Positions 26,604 through 35,146 of a DNA stretch of 64,000 nt are shown piece by piece. A program made the position numbers and the translations under genes. This DNA is from Actinomadura rubteroloni (GTDB lineage: Bacteria; Actinomycetota; Actinomycetes; Streptosporangiales; Streptosporangiaceae), in NCBI RefSeq assembly GCF_002911665.1, contig NZ_MTBP01000002.1, positions 682,001-746,000 of the forward strand. Reading direction: 5' to 3'. The notes under the pieces are model-generated. The model ran no database searches, was not told where the DNA came from, and was given only the letters and a program-made list of their open reading frames with translations. Every line of letters begins with the position of its first letter. Within the stretch, counting starts at the first letter, position 1.

Positions 26604-27697
26604 GGGTTCACCACCGCCATCCAGATCGGCTCGGTCCGGCCGGTGAGCGCGGTGAGCGCGGCGCCGACGTCGGCGAGCGGGAACCGGTGCGTGATCAGCT
26701 CGTCGGCGGTGAGCGCGCCGGAGCCGAGCAGGTCCAGGACGGCGGCGGTGTCGGCGCGCGTGCAGCCGCGCGTCCCGGCGACGCGCCAGCAGTGGTGCTG
26801 CAGGTCGCGGGCGGTGTGCGGGAACGGCGAGCGGTTGCCGCCCATCGCGACGAGCGTCGCGCCGGTGGCGAGGGCGGCGGTGGCCTGGCCGGTGCCCGCG
26901 CCGTGCGGGAGGTAGTCCACGACGGCGTCGGCGCCGCCGGGCGCGAGGTCCAGCAGCCGCCGGGTGAGCCCGCCGGAGGTCTCCCAGTCCGCGCCGAGTC
27001 CGTCCAGCGCGACGGTCCGCGCGGGCAGCGGGCTGATCGCGGCGACGGCGGCCAGGCGCTCGGCGGACCGTCCGACCAGGATCAGCCGGGACGCGCCGAG
27101 GTGCGGGGCGAGCTTGACCGTCGCGGTGCCCATCGTGCCGGTCGCGGCGGTGACGACGAGCGTCCCGCCGGGCGGCAGGTCGGCGGTGCGGACGGCGCGC
27201 AGCGCATTCCCGAAGTCCTGCACCTTCGCGGCGACGTCGAAGCCGACGCGGTCGGGCAGGACGTCCACGAGCCAGGCGGGCGCGCGGACGAACTCGGCGA
27301 GCCCGCCGTCGTGGTACCGCTCGTACAGCGGCATCGGCCCGGTGCCGTGCGCGCCGGACCCGAGCATCGCGGCGGACGCGCACATCTGCTCGCGGTCGGT
27401 GCGGCAGTAGGCGCAGTCGCGGCAGGACAGGCCGGGGTGGACGCGCACGCGCTTGCCGACCAGCGACGCGTCGGCGTCCGGGCCGACGGCGGCGACCGTC
27501 CCGGCGATCTCGTGGCCGGGCGTGCTCGGCAGATGCCGGAACGAGCCGCGCGCGAGCAGCTTCATCAGGCTCGGCGCGAGTCCGGCGGACGCGACGCGGA
27601 CCAGGACGTCGCCCGGCCTCGGCTCGGGCACGGCGATCTTCTCCAGCGCCAGGGCGTCCGCGCCGGCGTGCGCGCGGGCGGCGAGCATCGCGGTCAT
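26600..27697 (-). CDS. Zinc-dependent alcohol dehydrogenase (MDR family)
   Basis: This 365-residue medium-chain dehydrogenase has a GroES-like N-terminal domain with the GHEIAGTVAAVG motif, in which GHE carries the catalytic-zinc ligands. A structural zinc lobe has four cysteines (CRDCAYCRTDREQMC). The NAD-binding domain begins at TLVVTAATGTMGTATVKLA, whose glycine pattern is somewhat unusual. The first catalytic zinc ligand, usually a cysteine near residue 40, appears replaced (SAGLAPSLMKLLARG), so the catalytic site may be altered. It starts at ATG 27697, overlapping the cupin stop by 4 bp; ATG 27688 is an alternative. In the operon it could oxidise or reduce an aldehyde, alcohol or semialdehyde released from the ring. 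Confidence 0.87.
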   Translation of the reverse strand: MTAMLAARAHAGADALALEKIAVPEPRPGDVLVRVASAGLAPSLMKLLARGSFRHLPSTPGHEIAGTVAAVGPDADASLVGKRVRVHPGLSCRDCAYCRTDREQMCASAAMLGSGAHGTGPMPLYERYHDGGLAEFVRAPAWLVDVLPDRVGFDVAAKVQDFGNALRAVRTADLPPGGTLVVTAATGTMGTATVKLAPHLGASRLILVGRSAERLAAVAAISPLPARTVALDGLGADWETSGGLTRRLLDLAPGGADAVVDYLPHGAGTGQATAALATGATLVAMGGNRSPFPHTARDLQHHCWRVAGTRGCTRADTAAVLDLLGSGALTADELITHRFPLADVGAALTALTGRTEPIWMAVVNP

Positions 27698-28677
27698 CGC
27701 AGGGCCTCGATCGCGGGGGCGTCCAGCCGCTCGGCGGTCCGCGCGGTCTCGGCGACCTGCGGCAGCTCGCGGCCGGACACGAGCGTGATGTGCGCGCTCG
27801 GCCCGTCGTGGATGCTCGTGGCGGCCACGCCGACCGGGATCCGCACGAAGTCGCCCGGCTCCAGCCGGACCGTTCCACGCTGCGTCACGAGGTGCCGGTG
27901 CCCGTTGACCTGGTACTGGATCTCCTCGGCATTGCGCAGGCGCCGGTAGGTCAGGCCGTCGCCGGACGCCGCGTACGTCCGGCCGATCCACACGTCCCGC
28001 GAGGTGTAGAGCCAGGTCGTGCCGGGCGCGGTCGCGTCCGGGTGCAGGACCTGGAGCCGCTCGCCCTCGCTCTTGCCCTGCTCCAGCAGCGTCAGCTCGT
28101 CCACCGGGGCCATGACGATGTCGTGGCCGGTCCCGCCGAGGCACTCGGTGATCAGCTCGTTGGTGATGACCGGCTCCCAGCCCTCGAACGGCGGGATCAC
28201 GACCTCGGCCGTCCGGGCGGGCGGCAGCGCCTCGGCCACCGGACCGGGGACGTAGAACAGGATGTGGATGTCCTCGCGGCCGTAGTTGTCGTGCGCGACG
28301 CCGACCGGGAGCCGCGAGAAGTCGCCCGGGTGCAGGTCGATGCTCCCGAGGTCGGTCATCAGCGTCCGCACGCCCGTGACCTGGTACGACATCTCGTCCA
28401 CGTCGCAGTTGCGGTGGTAGAACGGCTGGCGGTTGTTCATCGTCTGCCACTCCAGCCGCAGGAACTCGCTCTCGTAGACGCCGCGCGGGTGCGCGAACGG
28501 CTGCGCCACGTACTCCGGCGGGAAGTGGACGACCTGAAGCGGCGGGTGGTCGCGGTGCCGCTTGCGCCCGTCGGCGGACGGGACCGGCTCGGCGAGCAGC
28601 AGGTCCTCGCGGCGCTCGAAGATCCGGGCCGGGACGTCGAACGGGAACGTCTCGAACCGCTCGCGGACGTTCGTCAT
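27694..28677 (-). CDS. Bicupin protein resembling homogentisate 1,2-dioxygenase
   Basis: This 327-residue protein has two cupin-like halves. The first half has FYHRNCDVDEM, close to the iron-binding HRNCMSE motif of homogentisate dioxygenase, and a later His in GVAHDNYG, which gives a complete His-Glu-His set. The second half (from about residue 215) keeps the strand pattern, including LEPGDFVRIPVGVA, but lacks those histidines, so only the first half is likely to bind iron. This asymmetry is common in bicupin dioxygenases. The neighbouring fumarylacetoacetase-fold gene supports ring cleavage of a hydroquinone-type substrate. It starts at ATG 28677, overlapping the previous stop by 4 bp. True substrate unknown. 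Confidence 0.8.
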   Translation of the reverse strand: MTNVRERFETFPFDVPARIFERREDLLLAEPVPSADGRKRHRDHPPLQVVHFPPEYVAQPFAHPRGVYESEFLRLEWQTMNNRQPFYHRNCDVDEMSYQVTGVRTLMTDLGSIDLHPGDFSRLPVGVAHDNYGREDIHILFYVPGPVAEALPPARTAEVVIPPFEGWEPVITNELITECLGGTGHDIVMAPVDELTLLEQGKSEGERLQVLHPDATAPGTTWLYTSRDVWIGRTYAASGDGLTYRRLRNAEEIQYQVNGHRHLVTQRGTVRLEPGDFVRIPVGVAATSIHDGPSAHITLVSGRELPQVAETARTAERLDAPAIEALR

Positions 28678-29630
28678 GTCAGTGCTCCTTGCTCGCGGTA
28701 GTACGCCTCGGCGCCCGGGTGCAGCGGAACGGGCAGGTCGCGGCAGCACTCGCGCAGGTTCACCGGGCTCGTCAGCGGGCGGGTCGGGCCGGTGAACCGC
28801 GCCGAGATCGCGCCCTTCTGCTCGTCCAGCGCGCGGACGGCGAGGTAGGCCAGCTCGTCGGGCAGGTCGTCGGCGCAGTACAGGACCCAGCCGGAGAAGT
28901 CGATCGCCGGGACGTCGGCGTCCACGCCGCGCAGCCGGTCCTTCTCGATGACGCCGGCGGGCATCCCCATCGCGGTGCAGTGGGCGAGGACGTCGTCGTC
29001 CAGCGGCAGGAACCGCAGGTCGTACTGGGTGGTGAGCTTCCGCCACCGCATCGTCATGATCGCCTCGTCGAAGACGGCGTCGAAGGACGGGTCGGCGGGG
29101 ACGACGTCGGGGGCGTTCTGGGCGCGCGGCCGGTCGTCCAGGCGCGTCCCGCCCCAGCTCAGCAAGTCCTCCTCGGAGAAGCCGTACTGCGCGAGGATCT
29201 CGTCCATCACCCAGCGCGCGGGGTGGCCCATCTCCCGGCCCGGCATCGAGACCTTCAGCGGCAGCCGCTTGGCGGCGATCTCGTGCAGGCTCGTGATCCC
29301 GGTCTCGCGGCGGACGGCGAGGGCGAGCCGGTCGTCGTGCGCGAACGCCGCGACGGCCTTCACCGGCAGCGGCTCGGCGTAGGGGCCGCGGCCGAGCCGC
29401 GCCATCGCGAGCGCCCAGGTCGGCGTGGTGATCCCGAACTGGAAGCGGCCCTCCGCGACCAGGCGCGGGCCGTCCATGCCGAGCAGCGCGGGCGGGGTGC
29501 CGGTGACGGCCGCGATCGTGGAGCCGTCCGGCAGCGGGCTGCGGTAGCCGCCCATCCCGTTCGCGAGCAGGCCGCCGATGTTCATCCAGTTGTTCCCGGG
29601 GCACAGGATCCGGACGTCCACGGGCTTCAC
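28674..29630 (-). CDS. Cytosolic TAXI/solute-binding-fold protein within the aromatic operon
   Basis: This 318-residue protein resembles the TAXI/NMT1 solute-binding family: it opens MKPVDVRILCPGNNWMNIGG and has RFQFGITTPTWALAMARL and LALAVRRETGITSLHEIAAK. Two features are odd. It has no signal peptide or lipobox, so it stays in the cytoplasm, and no TRAP permease gene is present. The frame is translationally coupled to its neighbours, with GTGA at the FAH junction and ATGA at the cupin junction. Precedent exists for solute-binding folds turned into enzymes (4,5-dihydroxyphthalate decarboxylase). It may therefore be a ring decarboxylase or an intracellular ligand sensor. That role is inference; the missing export signal is observed. 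Confidence 0.75.
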   Translation of the reverse strand: MKPVDVRILCPGNNWMNIGGLLANGMGGYRSPLPDGSTIAAVTGTPPALLGMDGPRLVAEGRFQFGITTPTWALAMARLGRGPYAEPLPVKAVAAFAHDDRLALAVRRETGITSLHEIAAKRLPLKVSMPGREMGHPARWVMDEILAQYGFSEEDLLSWGGTRLDDRPRAQNAPDVVPADPSFDAVFDEAIMTMRWRKLTTQYDLRFLPLDDDVLAHCTAMGMPAGVIEKDRLRGVDADVPAIDFSGWVLYCADDLPDELAYLAVRALDEQKGAISARFTGPTRPLTSPVNLRECCRDLPVPLHPGAEAYYREQGALT

Positions 29631-30448
29631 GCCTCGGCCCGCACCGGGTTGCGCAGGACGCCGATGCCCTCGATCTCGACCTCGACCACGTCGCCGTCGG
29701 CGAGGAAGACCTGCGGGTCGCGCCGGAACCCGACGCCGCCCGGCGTGCCGGTGAGGATGACGTCGCCCGGCTCCAGCCGCGTGAACTGCGACGTCACCGC
29801 GATCAGCTCGGGGATGTCGAAGATCAGCAGGTCCGTGGTGGACGACTGCATCTCCTCGCCGTTCAGCCGCAGGGAGATCGCGAGCCTGCCGGGGTCCAGC
29901 TCGTCCGGGGTGACGAGGACGGGGCCGAGCGGGGTGGAGTCGTCCCACGCCTTGCCCTGCGTCCACTGGTGCGTCTTGTACTGGAAGTCTCGCATCGTCA
30001 CGTCGTTGCAGATCGTGTAGCCGAGGACGTGGTCGAACGCGTCCTCGCGCGCGATCCGCCGGCCCCCGCGGCCGATGACGACCGCCAGCTCCGCCTCGTA
30101 GTCCACCTGCTCCGACTCGGGCGGCAGCGTGATCGCCGCGCCGTGCCCGATGAGGTTGGACGCGAATTTGGGGAACAGCACAGGGTAGGTCGGCAGCTCG
30201 CGGCCGGTCTCCGCGATGTGCGACCGGTAGTTCAGCCCGACGCAGAAGATCTTGCCGGGCCGCGCCACGGGCAGCAGCTCCAGGCCGTCGAGGGGCGTGC
30301 CCGCGCCGTCGGCGGACGCGTCCCGCAGGCTCTCGGACGTGACCTCATGGTCGATCCGGCGCACGTCGTGCAGCCGGTGCACCCGGTCCCCGTCGAGCCT
30401 GCCCAGCGCCTCGGCGCCGTCCTCGTCCCGATACGCAACGAATCGCAT
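29627..30448 (-). CDS. Fumarylacetoacetate hydrolase family protein
   Basis: This 273-residue FAH-fold enzyme cleaves or decarboxylates ring-opened acids. It has the family segments KIFCVGLNYRSHIAE, VDYEAELAVVIGR (metal-binding Glu pair) and GYTICNDVTMRDFQ (metal-binding Asp). GDVILTGTPGGVGFRR completes the active site. Length fits the bacterial single-domain family that includes 2-hydroxyhepta-2,4-diene-1,7-dioate isomerases and acylpyruvases. It is the first gene of the seven-gene operon, with AAGGAG 7 bases before ATG 30448. The promoter region carries a copy of the proposed IclR operator. It probably acts just after ring cleavage. Confidence 0.93.
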   Translation of the reverse strand: MRFVAYRDEDGAEALGRLDGDRVHRLHDVRRIDHEVTSESLRDASADGAGTPLDGLELLPVARPGKIFCVGLNYRSHIAETGRELPTYPVLFPKFASNLIGHGAAITLPPESEQVDYEAELAVVIGRGGRRIAREDAFDHVLGYTICNDVTMRDFQYKTHQWTQGKAWDDSTPLGPVLVTPDELDPGRLAISLRLNGEEMQSSTTDLLIFDIPELIAVTSQFTRLEPGDVILTGTPGGVGFRRDPQVFLADGDVVEVEIEGIGVLRNPVRAEA

Positions 30449-30465
30449 CCCCGACTCCTTGTCTC

Positions 30466-30486
30466 TGTCCTGATTTGCAGAGCATA
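30466..30486 (-). promoter_or_regulatory. FAH-operon -10 overlapped by proposed IclR operator
   Basis: On the minus strand TATGCT (30486-30481) is a plausible -10 for the FAH operon. The 19-bp imperfect palindrome TGCTCTGCAAATCAGGACA (30484-30466) overlaps it, so a bound repressor would block the promoter. The right arm AGGACA is shared with three other sites in the region. Confidence 0.55.
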
Positions 30487-30537
30487 CATCCTGTTATTCG
30501 CGACACGCTAGCTCTAGATCGTCCGGACCCCCTCGAC

Positions 30538-30562
30538 TAGGCTTGTCCCATTAAGCAGGATC
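30538..30562 (+). promoter_or_regulatory. VOC-gene -10 followed by proposed IclR operator
   Basis: TAGGCT (30538-30543) is a good -10 for the VOC gene. It is followed at once by TGTCCCATTAAGCAGGATC (30544-30562), a copy of the operator in inverted orientation, covering the expected transcription start. No clear -35 is visible. Confidence 0.55.
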
Positions 30563-30593
30563 ATGTTCCTGACAATCGAGACAAGGAGCCAGC

Positions 30594-31088
30594 ATGGCCA
30601 TCGCCGAACTCGGCCACACGGGACTCTGGGTCGACGACCTCCCGAAGATGCGGGACTTCTACGAGCGCGTCCTCGGCCTGACCGTCACCGACGAGGACGC
30701 CGACCTCGGGATCGTCTTCTTCAGCGCCCGCCCGCACGAGGAGCACCACGAGTTCGTCCTGCAGAAGGGCCGCACCGCCGCGCCCGGCGCCAAGCAGACG
30801 CACCAGATCTCCTGGCGCGTCCAGTCGCTGGAGGACATCCGCACGTTCCACCGCCGGTTCGAGGAGGAGGGCGTCGAGGTCCAGCAGGAGGTCACCCACG
30901 GCAACGCCTTCGGGATCTACTTCTTCGACCCCGAGGGCAACCGCAACGAGGTCTACCTGCGGATCGAGCGCGACGTCCGGCAGCCGTTCCGCAAGTCGAT
31001 CGACTTCGGGCTGCCCGCCGAGGAGATCTACGCCGAGGCCGACCGGCTGCTGCGCGACGGCGGGCCGGACTACCAGCCGGTGCAGTGA
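30594..31088 (+). CDS. VOC-family extradiol-type dioxygenase
   Basis: This 164-residue vicinal-oxygen-chelate protein is likely a ring-cleaving catechol 2,3-dioxygenase-type enzyme. The iron ligands fit the type I extradiol pattern: His in LGHTGLWVDD near residue 8, His in KQTHQISWRV near 70 and Glu in GNRNEVYLRIE near 120. It has a single VOC domain of about 125 residues plus a helical tail (AEEIYAEADRLLRDG). The start ATG has AAGGAG seven bases upstream. It is divergent from the FAH operon across a 145-bp spacer carrying two operator copies, and it is followed by a very strong terminator. It gives the cluster a second possible ring-cleavage enzyme beside the cupin. Confidence 0.88.
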   Translation: MAIAELGHTGLWVDDLPKMRDFYERVLGLTVTDEDADLGIVFFSARPHEEHHEFVLQKGRTAAPGAKQTHQISWRVQSLEDIRTFHRRFEEEGVEVQQEVTHGNAFGIYFFDPEGNRNEVYLRIERDVRQPFRKSIDFGLPAEEIYAEADRLLRDGGPDYQPVQ

Positions 31089-31096
31089 GGGCCCGC

Positions 31097-31141
31097 TGAC
31101 GGCGACGGCCCGGGGCACCTCGCCCCGGGCCGTCGCCGTCA
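31097..31141. terminator. Strong bidirectional terminator after the VOC gene and the importer operon
   Basis: A 20-bp perfect stem (31097-31116 with 31122-31141) closes a five-base ACCTC loop. Its right arm includes the stop codon of the convergent ABC ATPase gene, so it serves both genes. Confidence 0.9.
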
Positions 31142-32218
31142 GGCCAGCACCGCGATCTTGTCGGCCGGCAGTTCGAGCCACACCTCGTCGCCGGACACGG
31201 CCGCCAGATGCGGGTCCTGCCGGGTGACCCAGACCGCCTCGCCGACGCGGATGTGGCAGTCCACCGCCTCGCCGACGAACATGACCCGGTCCACCCGTCC
31301 GCGCAGCACGTTCGGCGTCCCGGACGGCTCGGACAGGTGCAGCAGCACCGACTCGGGGCGCACCGCGAGCAGCACGTCGTCCCCCGGCGCGTGCGGCGCG
31401 TCCTTCACCGCGAAGTCCCCGACGTCGGTCGTGACCCGCGCGCCGTCCGCGCCCCGGCCGGGCAGGAAGTTCGTCGTCCCGACGAAGTCCGCCACGAACC
31501 GCGTCTCCGGCCGCTGGTAGATGTCGCGCGGCCGGCCCTCCTGGACGATCCGCCCCGCCTGCATCACCGCGATCCGCGACGACATGCTCAGCGCCTCGTC
31601 CTGGTCGTGCGTGACGAACAGCGTCGTGATGCCGGTCTCCTGCTGGAGCGACGCCAGCTCGGCCCGCATCGCCTGGCGCAGCTTGGCGTCCAGGTTGGAC
31701 AGCGGCTCGTCCAGCAGCAGCAGCTTCGGCCGCCGCACGAGCGCCCGCGCGAGCGCGAGCCGCTGCTGCTGGCCGCCGGAGAGCTGGGTGGCGTTGCGTC
31801 CCTCGAAGCCCGCCAGGTGCACGGCGGCCAGGGCGCTCTCCACCCGCGCCGCGACCTCCTTCTTCGGCACTTTCGGCCGCGCCACCCGCAGCGGGAACGC
31901 CGCGTTCTCGAACACCGACATGTGCGGCCAGATGCCGTAGCTCTGGAACACCATGCCGATGTCGCGCCGGTTCGGCGGGACGAACACGCCGTCGCCGGTC
32001 ACGACCGTCCCGTCGATGACGATGCGGCCCTCGTCCGGGCGCTCCAGGCCCGCGACCGTCCGCAGCGTGGAGGTCTTGCCGCAGCCGGACGGGCCGAGCA
32101 GCGTGTAGACCTCCCCCTCCTTCACCTCGAAGCCGACGTCGTCGATCGCCTTCACGACGGTGTCGCGATCGGCGAACCCCTTGCGCAGTCCCTCGACCGC
32201 CAGCGGCGTGCCCGTCAT
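31139..32218 (-). CDS. ABC importer ATPase (PotA/FbpC type)
   Basis: This 359-residue ATPase powers the importer encoded with it. It has Walker [14 protein letters not shown] near residue 40, the Q-loop [13 protein letters not shown], the signature [15 protein letters not shown], Walker [18 protein letters not shown] and the H-loop [17 protein letters not shown] regulatory domain occupies about residues 280-355. This is the iron(III)/spermidine/thiamine type. It is the last gene of the operon solute-binding protein, permease, ATPase, with a 4-bp overlap at ATG 32218. Placed inside the IclR-controlled aromatic cluster, it may import the growth substrate. Ferric iron for the dioxygenases is the main alternative. 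Confidence 0.95.
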   Translation of the reverse strand: MTGTPLAVEGLRKGFADRDTVVKAIDDVGFEVKEGEVYTLLGPSGCGKTSTLRTVAGLERPDEGRIVIDGTVVTGDGVFVPPNRRDIGMVFQSYGIWPHMSVFENAAFPLRVARPKVPKKEVAARVESALAAVHLAGFEGRNATQLSGGQQQRLALARALVRRPKLLLLDEPLSNLDAKLRQAMRAELASLQQETGITTLFVTHDQDEALSMSSRIAVMQAGRIVQEGRPRDIYQRPETRFVADFVGTTNFLPGRGADGARVTTDVGDFAVKDAPHAPGDDVLLAVRPESVLLHLSEPSGTPNVLRGRVDRVMFVGEAVDCHIRVGEAVWVTRQDPHLAAVSGDEVWLELPADKIAVLA

Positions 32219-33972
32219 ACGGGGGCCTTCCCTTCGTTCTTGCGGGTGAGCAGGAGGAACAGGACGACCACCGGCGTCATGAACAGGATCATCAGCAGCG
32301 TCAGCGCCGACGACGCGCCCACCTGGCCGCTGTTGAACAACGTCCAGGACGCGACCGACAGCGTGAGCGTGTCCTGTCCTCCGATGAGGGTCGGGACGGT
32401 GAGGTCCCGCAGGCTCAGCAGCGCGAGCCAGAGCCAGGTGTAGGTGACGACCGGGCGCAGCAGCGGCAGCGTGACGCGGCGCAGCGCCGTCCACGACGAC
32501 GCCCCCGACATCGCCGCCGCCTCCTCCAGCTCCACGTGGATCTGCAGGAGGCCCGCGTTGAACATGCGGGTGCCGAACGCGATCTGCGTCAGGGCCGTCA
32601 CGCCGACGAGCAGCGCGAGCGTCCCGTACAGGCCGTACCAGCCGCGCGTCCAGTAGAGCGCGGCGATCATCGCGCCGAACGCGAAGACGGTGGTCGGCAC
32701 GGCCTGCGGCAGGAACGCGACGAGGTCGTAGACCATCCGGTAGCGGCGCCGCGCCCGGACGACCACGAACGAGAACGCGAGGCTCATCAGGACGGCGAGC
32801 GTCGGCGCGACGACCATCAGCTTCAGCGTCGTGGTCAGCCCGCGCTCCACGAAGGACCAGTCGAGCTGCCGGTAGTTGTCCAGCGACGCGACCTTGAACG
32901 CCGCCGCCGACGGCTTCTGGACGAACGGCAGCAGCGACATCCACACGACCATGAGGACGGGCAGGATCGTCGACCACAGGAAGTACCCGCCGACGAACAG
33001 CCACGCGGCCCACCGCCAGCGGCCGAGCCGGATCCGCGCGGGCCGGTGCCCCTTGCCCGCGACGACCTGGTACTTGCGCCCGGACCGCAGCACGCGCTGG
33101 TACCAGAGCGAGAACGCGACGCCGAGCAGGATCATCACGGCGCTGAACGCGGCCGGGACGCCGTACTCGGGCGTCCCGGCGGACGGGTTCGTCGCGACGT
33201 ACAGGTAGCTGCTGAACACGTACGTCCGGTTGGACAGGCCCATGATCAGCGGGATGTCGAGGGACGACACCGCGATCGTCCCGGCGAACAGGCCCGCGCC
33301 GAGCAGGCCGGGCCGCACCAGCGGCAGCGTCACCCGGAACAGCACCCGCAGCGGGCCCGCGCCGGACGCCCGCGCGGCCTCCTCCAGCGACCCGTCGAGC
33401 GCGCCGAGGCTCGCCGACACCATCCCGAACACCAGCGCCGACAGCGCCAGGCCCTCGACGAACCCCATGCCGACGAGCGACACGATGTTCACCGGCGCGC
33501 GGCTGAGGTGGAACCACTCCATCAGCCACTGGTTGACGGCGCCGATGCGCGGGTGGAACAGGAAGATCCAGCCCATCGCGGTGAAGAAGCCGGGGACGAG
33601 GATGCGCAGCACCATCGCGGTGGCGATCGTCCGTCCCCAGCCGAAATCGGAACGCTCCACAAGGAGGGCGAGCGCCGTCCCGAAGAACAGCGCCACGCCC
33701 ACGGTGACCAGCACGTACACGACCGTGTTGCGGACGACCGACCAGACCTCGGCGTCGCCGAACAGGACGGTGAAGTTGCCGGTCGTCAGCGCGCCGTCCG
33801 GCGTGCCGTGGGCGCGGAACCCCAGGTAGACGACCACGCCCAGCAGCCCGACGATCACCAGTGCGGGGACCGTGATGACGACCGCGAGGAGGCCCGTCGC
33901 GGCCGGCCGCCGCCGCTGCCGCACGGGCTCGGCGGCGACGGCGGGCGGCTCCCGCAGCGCGGTCGCGGTCAC
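32215..33972 (-). CDS. ABC permease with two fused transmembrane domains (FbpB type)
   Basis: This 585-residue inner-membrane permease contains two binding-protein-dependent transport domains in one chain, as in FbpB/SfuB. It has about 12 membrane helices. Both halves carry the EAA loop: LEEAARASGAGPLRVLFRVTLPL in the first half near residue 235 and LEEAAAMSGASSWTALRRVTLPL in the second near 500. The first 30 residues are hydrophilic, with a basic RQRRRPAATG stretch before helix one. Translation starts at GTG 33972, which overlaps the solute-binding protein's stop by 4 bp. The fusion gives a one-gene permease dimer. Confidence 0.93.
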   Translation of the reverse strand: MTATALREPPAVAAEPVRQRRRPAATGLLAVVITVPALVIVGLLGVVVYLGFRAHGTPDGALTTGNFTVLFGDAEVWSVVRNTVVYVLVTVGVALFFGTALALLVERSDFGWGRTIATAMVLRILVPGFFTAMGWIFLFHPRIGAVNQWLMEWFHLSRAPVNIVSLVGMGFVEGLALSALVFGMVSASLGALDGSLEEAARASGAGPLRVLFRVTLPLVRPGLLGAGLFAGTIAVSSLDIPLIMGLSNRTYVFSSYLYVATNPSAGTPEYGVPAAFSAVMILLGVAFSLWYQRVLRSGRKYQVVAGKGHRPARIRLGRWRWAAWLFVGGYFLWSTILPVLMVVWMSLLPFVQKPSAAAFKVASLDNYRQLDWSFVERGLTTTLKLMVVAPTLAVLMSLAFSFVVVRARRRYRMVYDLVAFLPQAVPTTVFAFGAMIAALYWTRGWYGLYGTLALLVGVTALTQIAFGTRMFNAGLLQIHVELEEAAAMSGASSWTALRRVTLPLLRPVVTYTWLWLALLSLRDLTVPTLIGGQDTLTLSVASWTLFNSGQVGASSALTLLMILFMTPVVVLFLLLTRKNEGKAPV

Positions 33973-35096
33973 TTGCCCGTCAGGAGCTTGATCAGCTCCC
34001 CCTTGAAGCGGGCGTTGTAGAGGTCGGGGTTGGCGGCGGCGAACTCGTAGTCCAGCTTGGTGAACTTGACGCCCTGCGCCTCGTACCCGGCGATCTGCTT
34101 GGCGGTCTTGCTGCCCGGCAGGCGCGGGTTGTCGTTGAAGTCGCCCTTGTACATGATCTGCTGCGCCTCGGGTGTGAGCAGCCAGGTCGCCCACAGCTCG
34201 GCGGCGTTGGGGTGCGCCGAGTTCTTCGGGATCGCCACGTAGCGGGTCGAGATGATGGCGGCGTCCTTCAGGACGGTCGTCGCGATCGGCGCGCCCTGCG
34301 CGGCGAAGATGTCGCCGATGTTGACGCCGCAGGAGACCCACAGGCCCGCGAACTCACCGGACGCGATGCGGTTCAGCTCGCCGCACCCGAGGTAGCCCTT
34401 CGGCTTGAAGCTGCGCAGGTAGGCCCGGACCCCGTCCGCGCCCATCGCCTGCTTGGCGCCGAGCGCGTTGAACTGCGCGGCGTAGGGGGTGCTGGCGATC
34501 GGCTTGGTGAGCTTCAGGATGTCCTGGGCGCTCTTCGGGACCTCGTTCTTCGGGATCAGCGTCGTGTTGTAGGTGAAGCCGGGGATCTGGTCCACCCACG
34601 TCAGCGCCGTGTCGTCGGAGTTGGCGAGGCCCTTGGTCCAGGGGGCCGTCTTCGCCCAGTCGATCTTCTTCAGGGCGTCCTGGCCCTTCGGCCCGACGCC
34701 GAACGTCGACTCCGGGTTGCCGAGGAAGGCGTCGGTCGAGGAGGGCTTGCCCGCCTTGTACTCCTGCGCCAGCTTGCCGGCGTTGGTCGGCATGTTCTGC
34801 TGGGGGGTCAGCGTGACCTTGATGTTCAGGCCGTACGCCGTCTTGAAGGCGTCGGTCAGGTTCTTGAGGGTGCTGCGGCCGTCCAGTCCCCAGTTGAGGT
34901 TGAGCGCGCCCTCCTTGTTCGCGGCGGCGACCATCGCGCTCAGCGCCGGGTTGTTCGCCAGGCGGGTCTTGGCGGCTTCGGCGGCCTTGGTGGCGGTCTC
35001 GTCCGTCCCGCCCGAACCCCCACAGGCGGCTGCGACCCCGGCGACCAATGCGACCGCCAGGGCCGGCTTCCACTGCTGCAACAGACGGAGCCCCAT
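33969..35096 (-). CDS. Extracellular solute-binding lipoprotein of the ABC importer
   Basis: This 375-residue family 1/6-type solute-binding protein has a lipoprotein signal: a basic N-terminus, a hydrophobic stretch (ALAVALVAGVA) and the lipobox VAAAC, then GGSGGTDE. It has binding-protein strands such as GLNIKVTLTPQQNMPTN, and a C-terminal tail rich in Lys. ATG 35096 is chosen over an upstream GTG at 35117 because GGAGGAGGA precedes it at the right distance. It is the first gene of the importer operon, with a well-formed promoter and an operator upstream. Ligand unknown; an aromatic acid is favoured by context, ferric iron by family. Confidence 0.92.
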   Translation of the reverse strand: MGLRLLQQWKPALAVALVAGVAAACGGSGGTDETATKAAEAAKTRLANNPALSAMVAAANKEGALNLNWGLDGRSTLKNLTDAFKTAYGLNIKVTLTPQQNMPTNAGKLAQEYKAGKPSSTDAFLGNPESTFGVGPKGQDALKKIDWAKTAPWTKGLANSDDTALTWVDQIPGFTYNTTLIPKNEVPKSAQDILKLTKPIASTPYAAQFNALGAKQAMGADGVRAYLRSFKPKGYLGCGELNRIASGEFAGLWVSCGVNIGDIFAAQGAPIATTVLKDAAIISTRYVAIPKNSAHPNAAELWATWLLTPEAQQIMYKGDFNDNPRLPGSKTAKQIAGYEAQGVKFTKLDYEFAAANPDLYNARFKGELIKLLTGK

Positions 35097-35117
35097 CTGA
35101 TCCTCCTCCTCGGACAC

Positions 35118-35136
35118 TGTCCCGATAACTGGGACA
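35118..35136. promoter_or_regulatory. Palindromic operator at the importer promoter
   Basis: The 19 bp TGTCCCagttatcGGGACA (minus strand) lie at the centre of a perfect 9-bp inverted repeat (CACTGTCCC with GGGACAGTG, 35115-35139). The site sits just downstream of the predicted start point and before the ribosome-binding site. It is the most symmetrical of the four related sites here. Confidence 0.7.
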
Positions 35137-35146
35137 GTGGTCCTGA

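Noticed and set aside
28674-35096. A TRAP transporter formed by the TAXI-like protein
   Set aside because: No TRAP membrane subunits exist in the window, and the permease present is of the ABC type with its own binding protein.
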